NCBI RefSeq assembly: GCF_014839805.1
Contig: NC_051139.1
Span: 4,402,001 to 4,466,000 of the forward strand
Source of the DNA: Manduca sexta
Taxonomy: Eukaryota; Arthropoda; Insecta; Lepidoptera; Sphingidae
DNA: 64,000 bases
Reading direction: 5' to 3'
Both the position numbers and the translations under genes were made by a program. The notes beneath the pieces were generated by a model. That model worked only from the letters and a program-made list of their open reading frames with translations, ran no database searches and was not told where the DNA came from. This document shows positions 20,888 through 32,825 of this stretch, in pieces (the first letter of the stretch is position 1; the number at the start of each line of letters is the position of its first letter).

Positions 20888-23800
20888 GATTAAATTACTG
20901 TGGGACGGTCTCTACCTCCGCCATCTTACACGCAATACATTTCCAAATTATAATGGACTTTGTGATTTGCAATTAATAAACTTTTCAGTGTATTAAATTT
21001 ATAACTCAAATTTCAAAAGGAAGTGTTTAGTGTTTAGGAAAGAAAAAAACGCAAATTAGACCGAATTTGCGTAATTTTGCGATTTAACTATACATCGTAG
21101 TTTTATCCTCAATGCAACAAGTTCTTTAATATTACTGACAAAAAAAATTGAGCTCTATAGTAGTATTTATAAAACATAAAAATGCTTTCGTAAACTATTA
21201 CGAACTTTAATATTTACAGACAGTTTGCAATAACCGCGCGTGCAAACGAACGCATCAACTATGTAATGATAATGATGGTATGAATCAATTCTGTGCTTTA
21301 TTACTAGTTAGTACAAATTGTATAGGTTGTTACTACTCCCATGATAGTCTGTTTATAGAAATACAAAGTAACGTATGTAAATAACTTCCAATCTTACCCG
21401 ATAACTTTAATTTCATGTCGTCTTTAAAATACTTTCACATATTAAAAAAATAAAACTCCAATGTGCAAAAATTTAAATGAATTGTTTTTCATAAATAAAG
21501 GGTAAATATTGCTGATGGATAGCCATATAACAAGAGTAATTGCAGATGATTCCTTCACTTACAAGTAATAACTCAGGTACACTTACTTAAAACAACAGTA
21601 ACACTTTCGTGCTGTTTTTACTGACAATGGTAAGAACCCAGTCGAGTCCATTTCTACCACTTACCTACCGTAATTGTTTTTTCCAAATTTTCATTTTTCT
21701 AGAGCAATATTCGAATATTCTAGATCAATAATCTTGACAACAAATATCTGAAACAGTTACAATTTTTACACCATTTGTTTGCATATTTAAGACATTAAAT
21801 ATTTTAGTTAGAACTCTTTGGTATATTTATAATACCGGTTCAACAGATGCAAAATTATAATAAATTAGAATCGTTACAACTTCAAAGTTCATCAATATCT
21901 TTTATCGTATAGTAAAAAGTGTTATGCATTTGCAAGTATTTATCAACAAAAATGATTATAAAATTGTATTCACAATAAAGATTACGTAAACCTTCAGTAC
22001 ATTGTTATCAAATTATAAAAAAATCGTCTATATTTCGTAATAATGTAACAAGTCTAATTGAAATATCGGCACTAAGACATCAGGACAATAGCTTTAGATT
22101 AATATCCTCACTTGTACGATAAATCGTGATATCAAATAGATTGTCTATCGCATTGATAAAATATATTTTGCTTAGATATCATAATACCTCCACGTTTCGT
22201 TATCTAACTAAAAGGATCTTTGTAGAAACGTTGAAGAAAAGGTGACTCTAACTTCATTTCCTCAAGACACATAATTGTATAATTTAATCATTAATGTTGA
22301 AGTAAAGAACCTAGTCCACGTATAATAATCATATGCATTAGAAAGTGGAATTATTACTTTAGAAAGCAATAAAGTTTGCAATAATGCAGGTGATGACATT
22401 ACTTAAATAAACAGGTGTTCAGGTAAAAAATTATTACTTAAAATATAATACACGCAACAAGCATCAGAATGAAAAATGTAGACCAATTTATTGCAGAATT
22501 CTAGTTTGTTTCACGCGACTCGACGAACTGCGAAGGTCATGGCACAAGGTAGACCGAGGTACTGTAACTAAGGGACTTTCATGTAAAACGCTGAATAGGA
22601 AATATAACAATTTCGTTATTATCGTAAAGGGTTGAGATAGAGAAGTTTTAATTCACAACTATTTTGTTGTCACCGAAGGTGTTTATCACGAAGTTGATTG
22701 CGTTGAGATTTAGGAACAAATTTGGGGCAGCAAATTTCTATTCACATTTATTGATGTAGTTCAGAAAATATGAATCAGTGCAGAGATTTTATTTCTTTAA
22801 TATTCATTAATTTTTGCACAATGCTGATAACACCAAGTAACTTTGATTACTTGCCTCTTCATTTCAAACTAACGTTTTCAATACAAGAAATCAGTTCCAC
22901 ATTTTACAACATAGTGAGATTTTTTATTATCCTCATCAGGCTATAAACCATGACGTATTGTCGTATCTTCCGCAAACTATATTTCATTTTCAACGATTCT
23001 ATTACTTGCACTTCCTAGAGCGTCCAGGCGAACCAAACGAGTACCGTTGCGAAATCCTAGCGCACTCACTTCCTCGCCTGCGGCCTTGACAGCGACGTCA
23101 CGTGGCTAATTATTCTGTCTCACTTCTTTAACCGTAACATTGACATTTCATGCTTTTCATTTTTATCTATCTTTATGATTCTGATTACGTGAATTATGTA
23201 GATATCGTAATTTGTTAACTGTGGCGTCAGTGCCGTTTATGCTCCCGCTCAATCAATTTTCAAGTTGTAATCCAAAATGCCATTGAAAAGAAAAACTTAA
23301 ATTAGTCCTAATTGGGACATCTAAGGTACTATGTCACCGTATAAGTGGATATTAGTATGATATTGAAAAATATCGCCTCCACTAACATGACGTACTTTAA
23401 ATGACTTGAAGATCTAATTACCATAATTAATCACAACATGAAAACACATTTTGTACTGAAGTAACGCTTATCACGCTAATCTGCAAGTGTTTGTTTCCAA
23501 TCAAGTTTTATTGAGACATTTCCTGGTGCAATTTCTAGTAACAATGCGGAAATCGTTTATTTCAATTTAAAATGCGTCTTGTATTTACTCCCTAACAGAG
23601 TGATACTCACTTAAAACTGTAGTAACGACCTCAAATTCTATAGCCATTTTGAAAGGTAATGTACTTTTGTCAGTGGAAAACACACTTTCATTACAATTAA
23701 TTTCATTTATGGTACCGCTTCTATAGTTCCAACCAGAAATTACTTATAAAAAACAATAGCGGCCAATCATATAAAATGCATACATTTGTTCGATTACTTC

Positions 23801-24126
23801 ATTTAATTCTTGCATTAAATTAAATAGTCCTTGAATATACAAAACTACTGTTATTTGTGATTTAAATGTTAGATCGATAGCATATTCTGCATTTCGAAAT
23901 GTATAATGATTATTAAATGAATTAGTTGCAACGAATTTATTTTTATTAAAGTAGTTATGTATGTTTTATACACGTGTAAGTCATCTATTTCTAAATTTCC
24001 TGGTTTATTAATGATGTCTGATGCTTATTAAATATGATATCAGGAAGCCTAGAAATCCTTCCTCTCCAACCACTATTTTTCTATAATGATTTCTTATTTT
24101 GACGCGTTAGACATTGAAATAAAACT
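20888..24126. other. Intronic stretch without genes
   Basis: AT-rich, free of recognisable repeats for over 3 kb. The one standout is 23015-23110, a CpG-rich patch ('CTTCCTCGCCTGCGGCCTTG', then 'ACAGCGACGTCACGTGGCTA') holding a CRE core overlapping a CACGTG E-box. It may be an enhancer. No open frame reaches 60 codons. Confidence 0.5.
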
Positions 24127-24251
24127 ATTTTTCGGATTTTAACGCGGTTTTTAAATTATAAATTTCACTCACCGCGACGTTTCGAAGACTTTGCAACCTT
24201 CCAACCTATCAACCATCAAATTAGTTAAAACCAGGATAAAATCCGAAAAAT
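24127..24251. repeat. Foldback/MITE-like element
   Basis: ATTTTTCGGATTTTA at 24127-24141 is repeated in inverted form as TAAAATCCGAAAAAT at 24237-24251, a perfect 15-bp terminal inverted repeat. The interior has 'ACCGCGACGTTTCGAAGACT' and is related to the interior of 60395-60535. No protein is encoded. It may be a short non-autonomous DNA element or a trimmed version of a longer one; I could not fix a target duplication. Confidence 0.6.
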
Positions 24252-25555
24252 TGCTTTCTTTGAATCACTATTTTTTCTTATAATTTCATCTCTTTAAACA
24301 ACAATGCATCTGATCTTCAAGTGTCCCATTTGTAGGTTTGCCGGCTTATCTAAAAAACTAAACTGAACCACTATTGCCATTTACCATTTACCTTGATTGT
24401 TGATTTACTTCGACTTTATCAATTGTTAGTAGATCAATAATTACTTTATGACACAGCAAGATCGGTGTATCTAATTTGACGTTTATTTCTTTAATAAATT
24501 CCTATAATGGTTAGTTATTTATAAGACTGTATTATGATTTATAAGTATATACTTCTATTGACTTTTTTGTAACATAAAAATCCCAACTAACTAATATAAC
24601 GCATCCTCATTTAATCCAGACGCTGAAATTTTCATGAATATTTAGACGAATCAAAACAAACAGATCTACAGCGGAATATTTCTGATCTAACAATTCATAC
24701 ATTCATAACAACACTCAAAAAGAACAAAAACGAATTCATACAAATTAATGCGATATAATGAATAATTAAATGTGCTTTGGCTGGTTGGACGACAACACAA
24801 GGTCACTCTGTCGTACTATGAAAATTAAATTGTTATCCTCTACACCAAAATGAATAATTGAATAACTTTAATACTGAGAATATAGTGACTTGTCCTGCGG
24901 TTAGATGCGGTTGTATTGTAGTAATTACAAACAATTCTGTAGTAATACGTGCTCTACATCGAGCATTACGGGAAACTTGGGAAATATTAGACATTGAAAA
25001 CAAAAGATATGGTAGCAATTACTAAACACACAGTAATCATATACATGAATTTCTAATCCGATATATTAAAAGCGATCTGCATTCAACGATTAAATACTTT
25101 AATCATTAAAAAAATCTATTACAACCTATTTATCGTAAATATATGTTATAAGAAACAATTCGCAATACTTATAAAACAGTTACCCTAATTTGTTATAAAC
25201 GCAGTACTTACCGCTCAGGCTGTTTGAGTACATTTAATTGTCCGCACCGCCCGCTCTGTCCTTCGACATTCCTGCCATTACGGCCATCTGGTTCCATCGG
25301 GTTTGCCTTAAACATGATCATGAAACCCGCATGAAACTTTAAATTGAATGAACTTATGCCACAGACGCTAACATGACCGCACTTAATGCATTGCGTCTAA
25401 TTAAAATGGTACAGGCTGTTTGCTGTTCATGTATTCTAAAGTATTGATTGATCTTATAATGGAATTGTATTATTCGTCCTAATATCCTTTCGAATATATC
25501 TTTTGTCCTAATCTTCTTTTACTATAACATGTTTTTAGAATACGACACATAATAT
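24252..25555. other. Intronic stretch without genes
   Basis: No coding. 25195-25420 is moderately GC-rich ('TGTCCGCACCGCCCGCTCTG', 'TACGGCCATCTGGTTCCATC') with an E-box CATCTG and no repeat signature, so it is a candidate regulatory patch. The remainder is AT-rich and featureless to me. Confidence 0.45.
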
Positions 25556-25879
25556 CGATATATTATATGTACTGCGTACTAGATCTGGCGTTCTGTACAC
25601 TAACTGTTCACTCAACTGTACTGCAATCTGTACACCTGACTGTATGATTTTAATATTAACAGTGTGGTTATGTACGGGTGGCGCTCGTTATATAACATCT
25701 CGAGGCTAAGTAAACTTGGATGGGAATAAAAAATATTAGTCAAATAAGTAAAATTATTAGTTGTTCATATGAATAAATAGGTTTTAACAGTGAGGTTTTC
25801 GTTGCCATTTTAGTTCAGATTTTGAACAAATAGTTTATATAGACGCTCGCGTTTTCTATAAAATATAGGTATGTCAATG
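25556..25879 (+). repeat. Dispersed repeat D, copy 2
   Basis: Aligned with 1170-1494 over its length: GCGTACTAGA, CTGCAATCTGTACACCTGAC, 'GTGTGGTTATGTACGGGTGG', AATAAAAAATATTAGTCAAAT, 'GAATAAATAGGTTTTAACAG', 'ACAAATAGTTTATATAGACG', ending at GTCAATG like the other copies. Many substitutions and small indels separate the copies, so the family is old. Confidence 0.75.
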
Positions 25880-28199
25880 ACACATACCAATTGAGTTAAC
25901 AAAGTAGAAGTATTAAGAAGTCGACGGTCGTAAGCATTTTTACAGAAACAATGCATAAGTGTCCACGTTACATTTAAATAATGTCCAATGAAACCCAGCA
26001 ATGTAACCGCAAATCCAATGACAGCGATAATGTCGGTAAGCTGTTGGTAGCGGCCAAAGTGTTACGACTCGCATGATGCATTGGCGCCAACTAGCGCAGA
26101 TTAATAATTTTTGTTAATTGAAACGGACTTGGGACTTGTCTTGTGACCAATTGTGTACAATTTTGGATTCTGGAACGTCTATTTATAGCATTTTCACGTG
26201 TCACTGACCAAAAGAGTTTATTTCTGTCTGGACTCTTTGTTATGTGTTTGTGAGGGAATAATATTGTTTGTGTACCAGTGTATAATTGCTTAAAAGGTAA
26301 TGCAAGGCAAAAGAATTGCTTTAGTTTACATATCGCGGCCAATTTAATCGGAAAGCGAAAACTAAGACAGACGTAAATGAACCTAAAAGGGAGGCCGGTA
26401 GGAATCGGATTGTATGGACGCTCCGCTACTGTTCTGTACCTCTTACTAACTCATATCATTTAGTATAAATTACTATTTTCATAAGTCATATATTAGTTAC
26501 TAGTTACTAAGTAATTGACAATCTATTTGAGAATAATCTATTGTTGAAATGTGTTCTTAATATCAAAGCTACCTATGTAGCAATCAGGTTATGACGTTAT
26601 GTAGTATATGACGGTAAATTTACCTAATTTATACACTTTACTATACTTTACAACGATCTTATATGCAAAACGAAATGTTTAAATTATGCGTGCATTTTTA
26701 AGTATATAAACTCATTTTAATTGGTTGTTAAAACAAATGCGATTTTATGAAACGTCGATTTGGAATGACAGTTAATTTATCGATTTATTAGTTCAGTAAT
26801 AGTGAACTACCACATTTTATTATCTGTATCGAATAAAAAACAAAATATTTAACTATTTTAAAAAGGTAAGAAGGTTTGATTTACATTTAAGATAAATATT
26901 TAATATGCTATAGAGCAAAGAATGCAGATATATTGGAAGATATGTATACGGCTGTAATGCAAGACCAGTTGCGAGGTTATACCGAGGCTAGAGCGTAACC
27001 CGCATCTATAAACCACTTATCACTGACATAACACTTTTTTCTTGTCCCCATCTTGTGGGATAAAATTAATTAATAACGCTTTTAAATATTTTCATAGCAA
27101 TTCCTTCTCAACTACATGGCTTTTAGACATTTAACTGAAACACTACAGTCAAAATAATTATAATAAAACCTTCAAGAATCTGCAAGGAGAGCGCATACAC
27201 AATCAAATTGAACACGAAACCAAAACAAAATTACTTTTGCAGTTGAAAACCGGCAGAGAACCAACAAAAAATAACAGCACGAGTTGCCACAATACCACGG
27301 TTTTACGAACGTAAAGTGACAAAACATTGTTTACTATGACGTATCGCGGCCTCCAGTTCACTTTTCAACGATTTCGACTCGGAGCGAAACAGTCTAGATT
27401 TGCGGAAACATAAGTGTTTTTTTGATGGCGTCGCTTCACGGTCAATGTCGAGAGGTCGGCCTTGCGGCTTGTCAGAGCACGTCGGACCAAACAGTGGACA
27501 TAGTTACGTAACTCAACTATTAATTTGCTAATGTATCATCGTTCGGAATTTAAATTGAGTGTTAATCTGGTACTGGCTGGTAGGCTGGTTAGCGAAATTC
27601 AAATTAGGAACAATAAAATTTTACGTTTTGAAATGCTCCTGCATGAAGGATGTGTCTATTATATTGCAATACCATAATAATTTAATAATTGACGTTGCAT
27701 TTGTGAAATTGTAAATCATACCTACATTTTCATTTCACTTTAAAAGTTGCAGAAGCCTAAATCGTTATTCAGTATCCACGACCTAGAGTATAAGTCTATT
27801 TCATGAATATTTTAATGTAATAGCGACATAATGATGTGCTTATTAATTGATACTATATTTTTTTTCTAGTAGGAAGATAAATAACTAACATAGTATTACA
27901 ACGTGGTGGTGCGTAGGCACCGGCGCGGCGCCTTGACGTTGACCTATGATTTCATATTCATAAGACAGAGTATATCTATGCTGGACAATGTAGCATTGAC
28001 ACAAAAAAATATAATAAATATTTTTTCATCTTATCATTTTTCTCTATAATCATTTCAACCCAATCCAGAGTGGTCTGAAATTATAATGAACTGTTAATAC
28101 TGTCATTCTATATTATGATATACCAGAATATGTTGCTCATAGCAAAGGCGATGTGAAAGATCGCATCCGAAATAAAAGTACATGTGTACTTTTATGGGA
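25880..28199. other. Intronic stretch without genes; one perfect MEF2-type site
   Basis: No credible gene. CTATTTATAG at 26179-26188 is a perfect palindromic MEF2-type site; a few such matches are expected by chance in this much DNA. 27335-27500 is a GC-richer patch ('TATCGCGGCCTCCAGTTCAC', 'GATGGCGTCGCTTCACGGTC', 'GGTCGGCCTTGCGGCTTGTC') without repeat features. 27910-27935 has a short GC-rich palindromic run (GGCGCGGCGCC). Frames at 25810-26001 and 26091-26342 look fortuitous. Confidence 0.45.
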
Positions 28200-28335
28200 T
28201 GAGAAATATCCTAAATTACAAAAACATATCTGGATATGGTCTGTATGTCCACTAAATTTCATCGAAATCCGTATAGCAGATTCGGCGTTTTCTTTTTACA
28301 AGCATATAAACATTGAAACATCTTAAGAAACTATA
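28200..28335 (+). repeat. RTE-like tail fragment
   Basis: 'CTGTATGTCCACTAAATTTC', 'ATCGAAATCCGTATAGCAGA' and 'TTCGGCGTTTTCTTTTTACA' recall the 'aaatttcatcaaaatccg' tail shared by lepidopteran RTE-like elements. It is short and diverged. Confidence 0.4.
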
Positions 28336-29411
28336 ATATTAGTTAAACAAATATATATTCATTGATTGTTCAAAAAACTACATTAGCAACAAAATCGCAA
28401 CTGCATGCATTATGCATAAAAAGTATTTAAATAACACATTCTCCACAGCCCATCTAATGGTCAATTTACAGCCGATAACCTAAGTTACGACGTTCTGTGG
28501 CGTTCGCAAACAATAAATCCAATATAAATTGCATGCGAGTCAATGACACTATGTTACATGAGTAACATTAGTACAATATTATCAAGTGCGAACGTCATTG
28601 CCTCGCTACTACCGCTGCTGTATTTTTAGACTAGCGACCACTAAAAATAGTACAACGGTTATTACTGAATTAATATTTCTAAAAACGGATCGTCTACGCG
28701 CGAGTGATAACGTGGCCGAGACCGATAGTAGTGGTGACGTTTCGACGCCATGTTCCACTTGTTTGTGTTCTTTGTTTATTTTTTTCTTTTCGATAATATT
28801 AATTTGAAGCGATATCGCGCGTTCGAAATATGAATTTTAATGTTTTTAATTATAATATTGCACGGATTATTACAGTTTGTGATAGTATACTGCCTATTAA
28901 TTTTAAAAATAAAAACATATTTTACAGTCATAAGCATTTTGAATGCCCATTTAAATTATATCGAATATTGTTTTGTTTTTAAACCAATTATGTCGGTAGT
29001 CTTCATGTCACCTTTCTCTTTCATTTCATTTAATATGTAATGTGAAAGTTTTTAAATCACTTTCGGTTTTGGAAACCAGAAAAACTGGCTAAAGCCACCA
29101 TCTTGTGATTAAAAATAGGTCACATTCATATTTTTATTCGTTCTATTTAATGTTAGTGATTATTTGGCACGGAATAGCATCGCTTTTTGTGTAAACATGT
29201 GGGTTTATTTATCGCTTCGTCAAAATATTCTTATGTAAACATGACCCGATAGTATGTATCTTGGGGTCACGGGTTCACACTCAGTGCATTCAAACTGCTG
29301 ATGTTCAAATACTACATGATAATGTCTATTTTAACCGTACGCATAAAAGGTATGAATTTAAATAAAATCATTTTGTAGTGTAGCTCTATAGGCTGGATAA
29401 CATCCCTAATA
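28336..29411. other. Intronic stretch without genes
   Basis: No gene. The 73-codon frame at 28586-28807 overlaps a CpG-richer patch ('GGATCGTCTACGCGCGAGTG', 'GTGGTGACGTTTCGACGCCA', 28683-28752) that may be regulatory. 28840-29040 is a T-rich chance frame with a hydrophobic translation. Near 29255-29300 an ACGGGTTCACACTC run looks like a worn box B. Confidence 0.45.
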
Positions 29412-29675
29412 AGGACTGCCTCGGTGGCGTAGTTTTACTGCATGCGCGGTACGGCAGCGCTCTGAGGTCCTGGGTTCGAATCCCGGGTCGGGCAAAGTGA
29501 TATTTGGGTTTTTCTGCTCAGTATCAACCCGGAGTCTGGAATTTGTGCCTGATATGGCGATAGGCTCGCCCCCTATCACATCATGGGACGGAACACACTT
29601 GGCGAAAAGTGGGTGCCATGGTTGCGCCTCTGCATACCCCTTCGGGGATTAAATGCGTGATGTTGTGAGTGTGTT
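29412..29675 (+). repeat. Full-length SINE-B
   Basis: It begins at AGGACTGCCTCGGTGGCGTAG, has box B GGGTTCGAATCCCGG (29472-29486) and then 'AAGTGATATTTGGGTTTTTC', 'TATCAACCCGGAGTCTGGAA', 'TATGGCGATAGGCTCGCCCC', 'CACATCATGGGACGGAACAC', 'ACTTGGCGAAAAGTGGGTGC' and 'CCCCTTCGGGGATTAAATGC'. It is almost identical to 20609-20850, so both are young. The tail is a short TG-rich run. I could not identify target duplications. Confidence 0.9.
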
Positions 29676-32019
29676 GTGTAAAGAAAGTCCTATTTACCTA
29701 CATATTTATATTTATATACAATTCACATTGAAAGTAATGAAAAATATACTCATTTATCGTCCTTTGTTTACCGTTTAAATCTTAAATAATACGCGCTTGG
29801 GTTTTATGCCTATTTAACGCTTTATTATTCGTTTCATAATAAAAAATAAATGTGTAGGTACAACTTTACCTTACTGCCTACATTATGTGCTTACGTCAGT
29901 ACTTTTTGACCTAGCCTGTAGACCAGGTCGCCTGATTAGGAAACGGCCCTATAACACGCGTGGTTAGACGCTACGCTATCGCATTTGCCACGTAAAAATA
30001 GCCCTTATTCCTTGTACTATTTAAATGAGTATAGCCTAAATAGAAGGCAATTGGAAAGCCTAATTGAATGTTATGGATTAATTTGTAAGCGATTACTAAT
30101 TATTTATTTCTTTGTTTCAGGTATGTTTCCAGTATTATTTTACGACGATAAATGCATTAAATATTCTACGTATGCTAAAAAATAAGCAAGAAAGAGATTG
30201 TTTTACGTCAAAGACAACATTTTAAATAAACAGGTAGTCCGCTCTCTAGTAACCAATAAAAAGGTAACCTTGGATTAAAACGCTAATATATATGTGCATA
30301 ATGAATATATTATATAGCTGTATAGCTGTACTGTATTTTTTTTATTTTCTTACAAGACAAATATTTAAAAATCTACTTACTGACGTCTATTAAGCACTGA
30401 TTAACATGGATTATAAAAATATTTTTATTAATATAATTGCTAAAGTAATATCATTAAGAATCGTTAAACTAAGAATCGCCAAAACATAAAAACGTTAAGG
30501 CACTACCTCCAGAAAAATGGCGCGTTAATAATATTTTTAGAAGCTATTTATTCGTAATTTATAATGCGGATAGTAATTAAGTTAAATATCGTATTACTAC
30601 AATATGTTTCCTTTACTTTGGTTATTTAAATTTTTTTGTGTGGATATTGTTTCGCTGATTTCATAATAAAAATGTCGACTAAAATTGTTGATTCCGTGAA
30701 TCTTCTAAAGTACACATCATTTTAATTTGCAACCAACACGATCGAGTAGACACTTTAACAAGGAATATTCAGGTAGTTTAATATTTTCTTAAGGATCTTG
30801 AATTGTTTTTTAAAGAAATGATAATAAATATTGGCATATTCCCGCTTGTAAATTTTGCATATTTTTGAAACAAATGCCCAAGGCCGTTTGCTCTGTGGAG
30901 AGCCTTAAGTTACGATAAAGTCACCACACTATTAGATAGAGTTGTTAACATTATCACTACCTAACTTCATTATATAACCTTTATGCAACAAACAGTCAAC
31001 ATTGCCTGACGTGGACACTGACTGATAAGTTATCTCTTATCATTGGGAATTTCGTTGGGGATTAGTGAACAAATCGTAAGACTTATGTACGCTTGATTAC
31101 AACTGAAATAATTATAGCGATAATATGGAAAAAATAATGTTGTCGAAGGGTATGGAGAAGACCCTTATATTAAGGTATATAACACATATTTTTGTTTGTA
31201 GCTAATTTATTTTTGAGAAGAAATAATTAAATTAATTATGCTTTTCAAAAATCTACACATTTAACTTCTATTGATCAATTAGTTACACAATAATTTTATG
31301 TTTCACTGCAGTTTTACAACTAAAATTTATAAGGACTTGGTTTAAATGTGTGTTAAATTGTGCAAACCTATATGCAAATACATTCAGTTGTGTCAGCTTT
31401 TGCATATAAAATCAAAATGTTATAAAACTCGTTTGTACAATATCGTATAGGATAACTGAACAATGAGGTTTGGAAAGAAAATTTACAGACATATTCCCCA
31501 CAAAGCGTAGATATAGCTATAAAAAGGATGCTACAAAAATTCACTTCAAAAGGAGTCCGGGACTTGAATACGAGTATCGAGAAAAATAGAAAATATTTTT
31601 AAAAGGTGCATTTATACTCAAACGTCAGGTGCAGTGTCGTCGATATACAAACATACTTAAAAAAAATACTGGTATTTCATTTTACAGCCTACTAATTGAA
31701 TCCATTTTGTTGTGTCGCCTTTAAAGTAACTTTAATCTCCCCCATTAACAACAATAAAGATATATGATTGCCAATTTTCAACAAAAAATGTAGGATGTAC
31801 ATGTTTACATTATTAGTACGAAAGACAGTTTAAATAAGTTTAATGTTTTAACCACTGGCTAATTTATAAAATGAAGATATGTCGGATGGGAACATTTAAT
31901 TAAACTACTATGAACTTAATGTAAAGTCCTTTCATTTTACATGTTGAAATATTTTACTTATAATTCCGGTACATAATATATAAAAGTAAATGTGGTATGT
32001 ATATTCCCAATGAACTCCA
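29676..32019. other. Intronic stretch without genes
   Basis: AT-rich. The 66-codon frame at 29985-30185 includes 'TTATTTCTTTGTTTCAG|G' at 30104-30120, a good-looking splice acceptor on the + strand, but no coding follows that I can assign. Nothing else recognised. Confidence 0.45.
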
Positions 32020-32195
32020 AAATGGCTGGAGGGATTTTAGTGAAATTTTCAGTTAATTAGATTAGCTCAGCGTCTGATATGAAGATTGGTAGCGTTAGTA
32101 TCAGCTATTTTTTTTTACCTGGGGACAATTTCATGTCTTCTGGTATCTTCTTAATTAGTGTTACCCGTGCAAAGCCGGGGAAGTCGCTAGTATAT
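32020..32195 (+). repeat. RTE-like LINE 3' end
   Basis: 'GGAGGGATTTTAGTGAAATT', 'TAGCTCAGCGTCTGATATG' and 'GTGTTACCCGTGCAAAGCCG' followed by GGGAAGTCGCTAGTATATTA form the familiar end of a lepidopteran RTE-like element. No coding region remains. Confidence 0.6.
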
Positions 32196-32449
32196 TACTA
32201 ATAACGTAACAATGTGTCACCTTGTACCTCTGTACCAACTCGAGGTGACTAATAGAAATGCTCTAGCAAAAAACACGCCTCTACATTCAAATAAGTGAAA
32301 ATTAAAATAAAAAACCGAAAAGGTCCTTGACGTTTTTCTATATAAATTTGTACCTATTAAGACATTATAGGGAAAGTAGCTGCATGGTTTTAATAAGAGG
32401 ACAGTAAGTACCATATCTTCTCTGATTTTAATATTTTCTTACACCGGGA

Positions 32450-32640
32450 AGACTCTTATTGGATTTTGTCATATTTCAATTATGGTTTACACAATTTCGC
32501 TGGCGGTTTCGTACGGATTTAATATGGACATATATTGAAAAAAAAAATTATCCTTTCTTGGGGTTAATGCTTACTGCAGACATAATTTCATCAAAATCAG
32601 CTCAGCGTGTAAGTGTAACAGACAAAGATATTAATATGAA
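32450..32640 (+). repeat. RTE-like LINE tail fragment
   Basis: Shows 'GCTGGCGGTTTCGTACGGAT', a poly-A-like run, 'GCAGACATAATTTCATCAAA' and 'TCAGCTCAGCGTGTAAGTGT' then AACAGACAAAG. The 61-codon frame at 32459-32644 is part of it. Confidence 0.5.
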
Positions 32641-32689
32641 TTAGACATAAATCTTTATAATTAAAAAATATTGTATGAAGACAATGAAT

Positions 32690-32825
32690 CAGCAAGTGTA
32701 GCAATGGTGTAAAAGTTGCTGGCAGAAACTGGACGCGACAAATTGAAGATCGGGTGAAATGGCGCGTATTAGAGGAGGTCCATGACCATTAATGGACTAA
32801 ATATAGGCTGATGATGACGACATAA
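32690..32825 (+). repeat. LINE ORF2 C-terminal relict
   Basis: In one frame, around 32725-32790, the translation reads NWTRQIEDRVKWRVLEEVHD. This matches in style the conserved end of lepidopteran non-LTR retrotransposon ORF2 proteins (W..R..DR..WR.L.E). A TGATGATGACGAC tail follows, also typical. Only the last ~25 codons survive, as in a heavily 5'-truncated insertion. Confidence 0.65.

Noticed and set aside
26179..26188. CTATTTATAG (and CTATAAATAG at 56942) as proof of Mef2 autoregulation
   Set aside because: About four CTAWWWWTAG matches are expected by chance in 64 kb at this composition, so the sites alone prove nothing.
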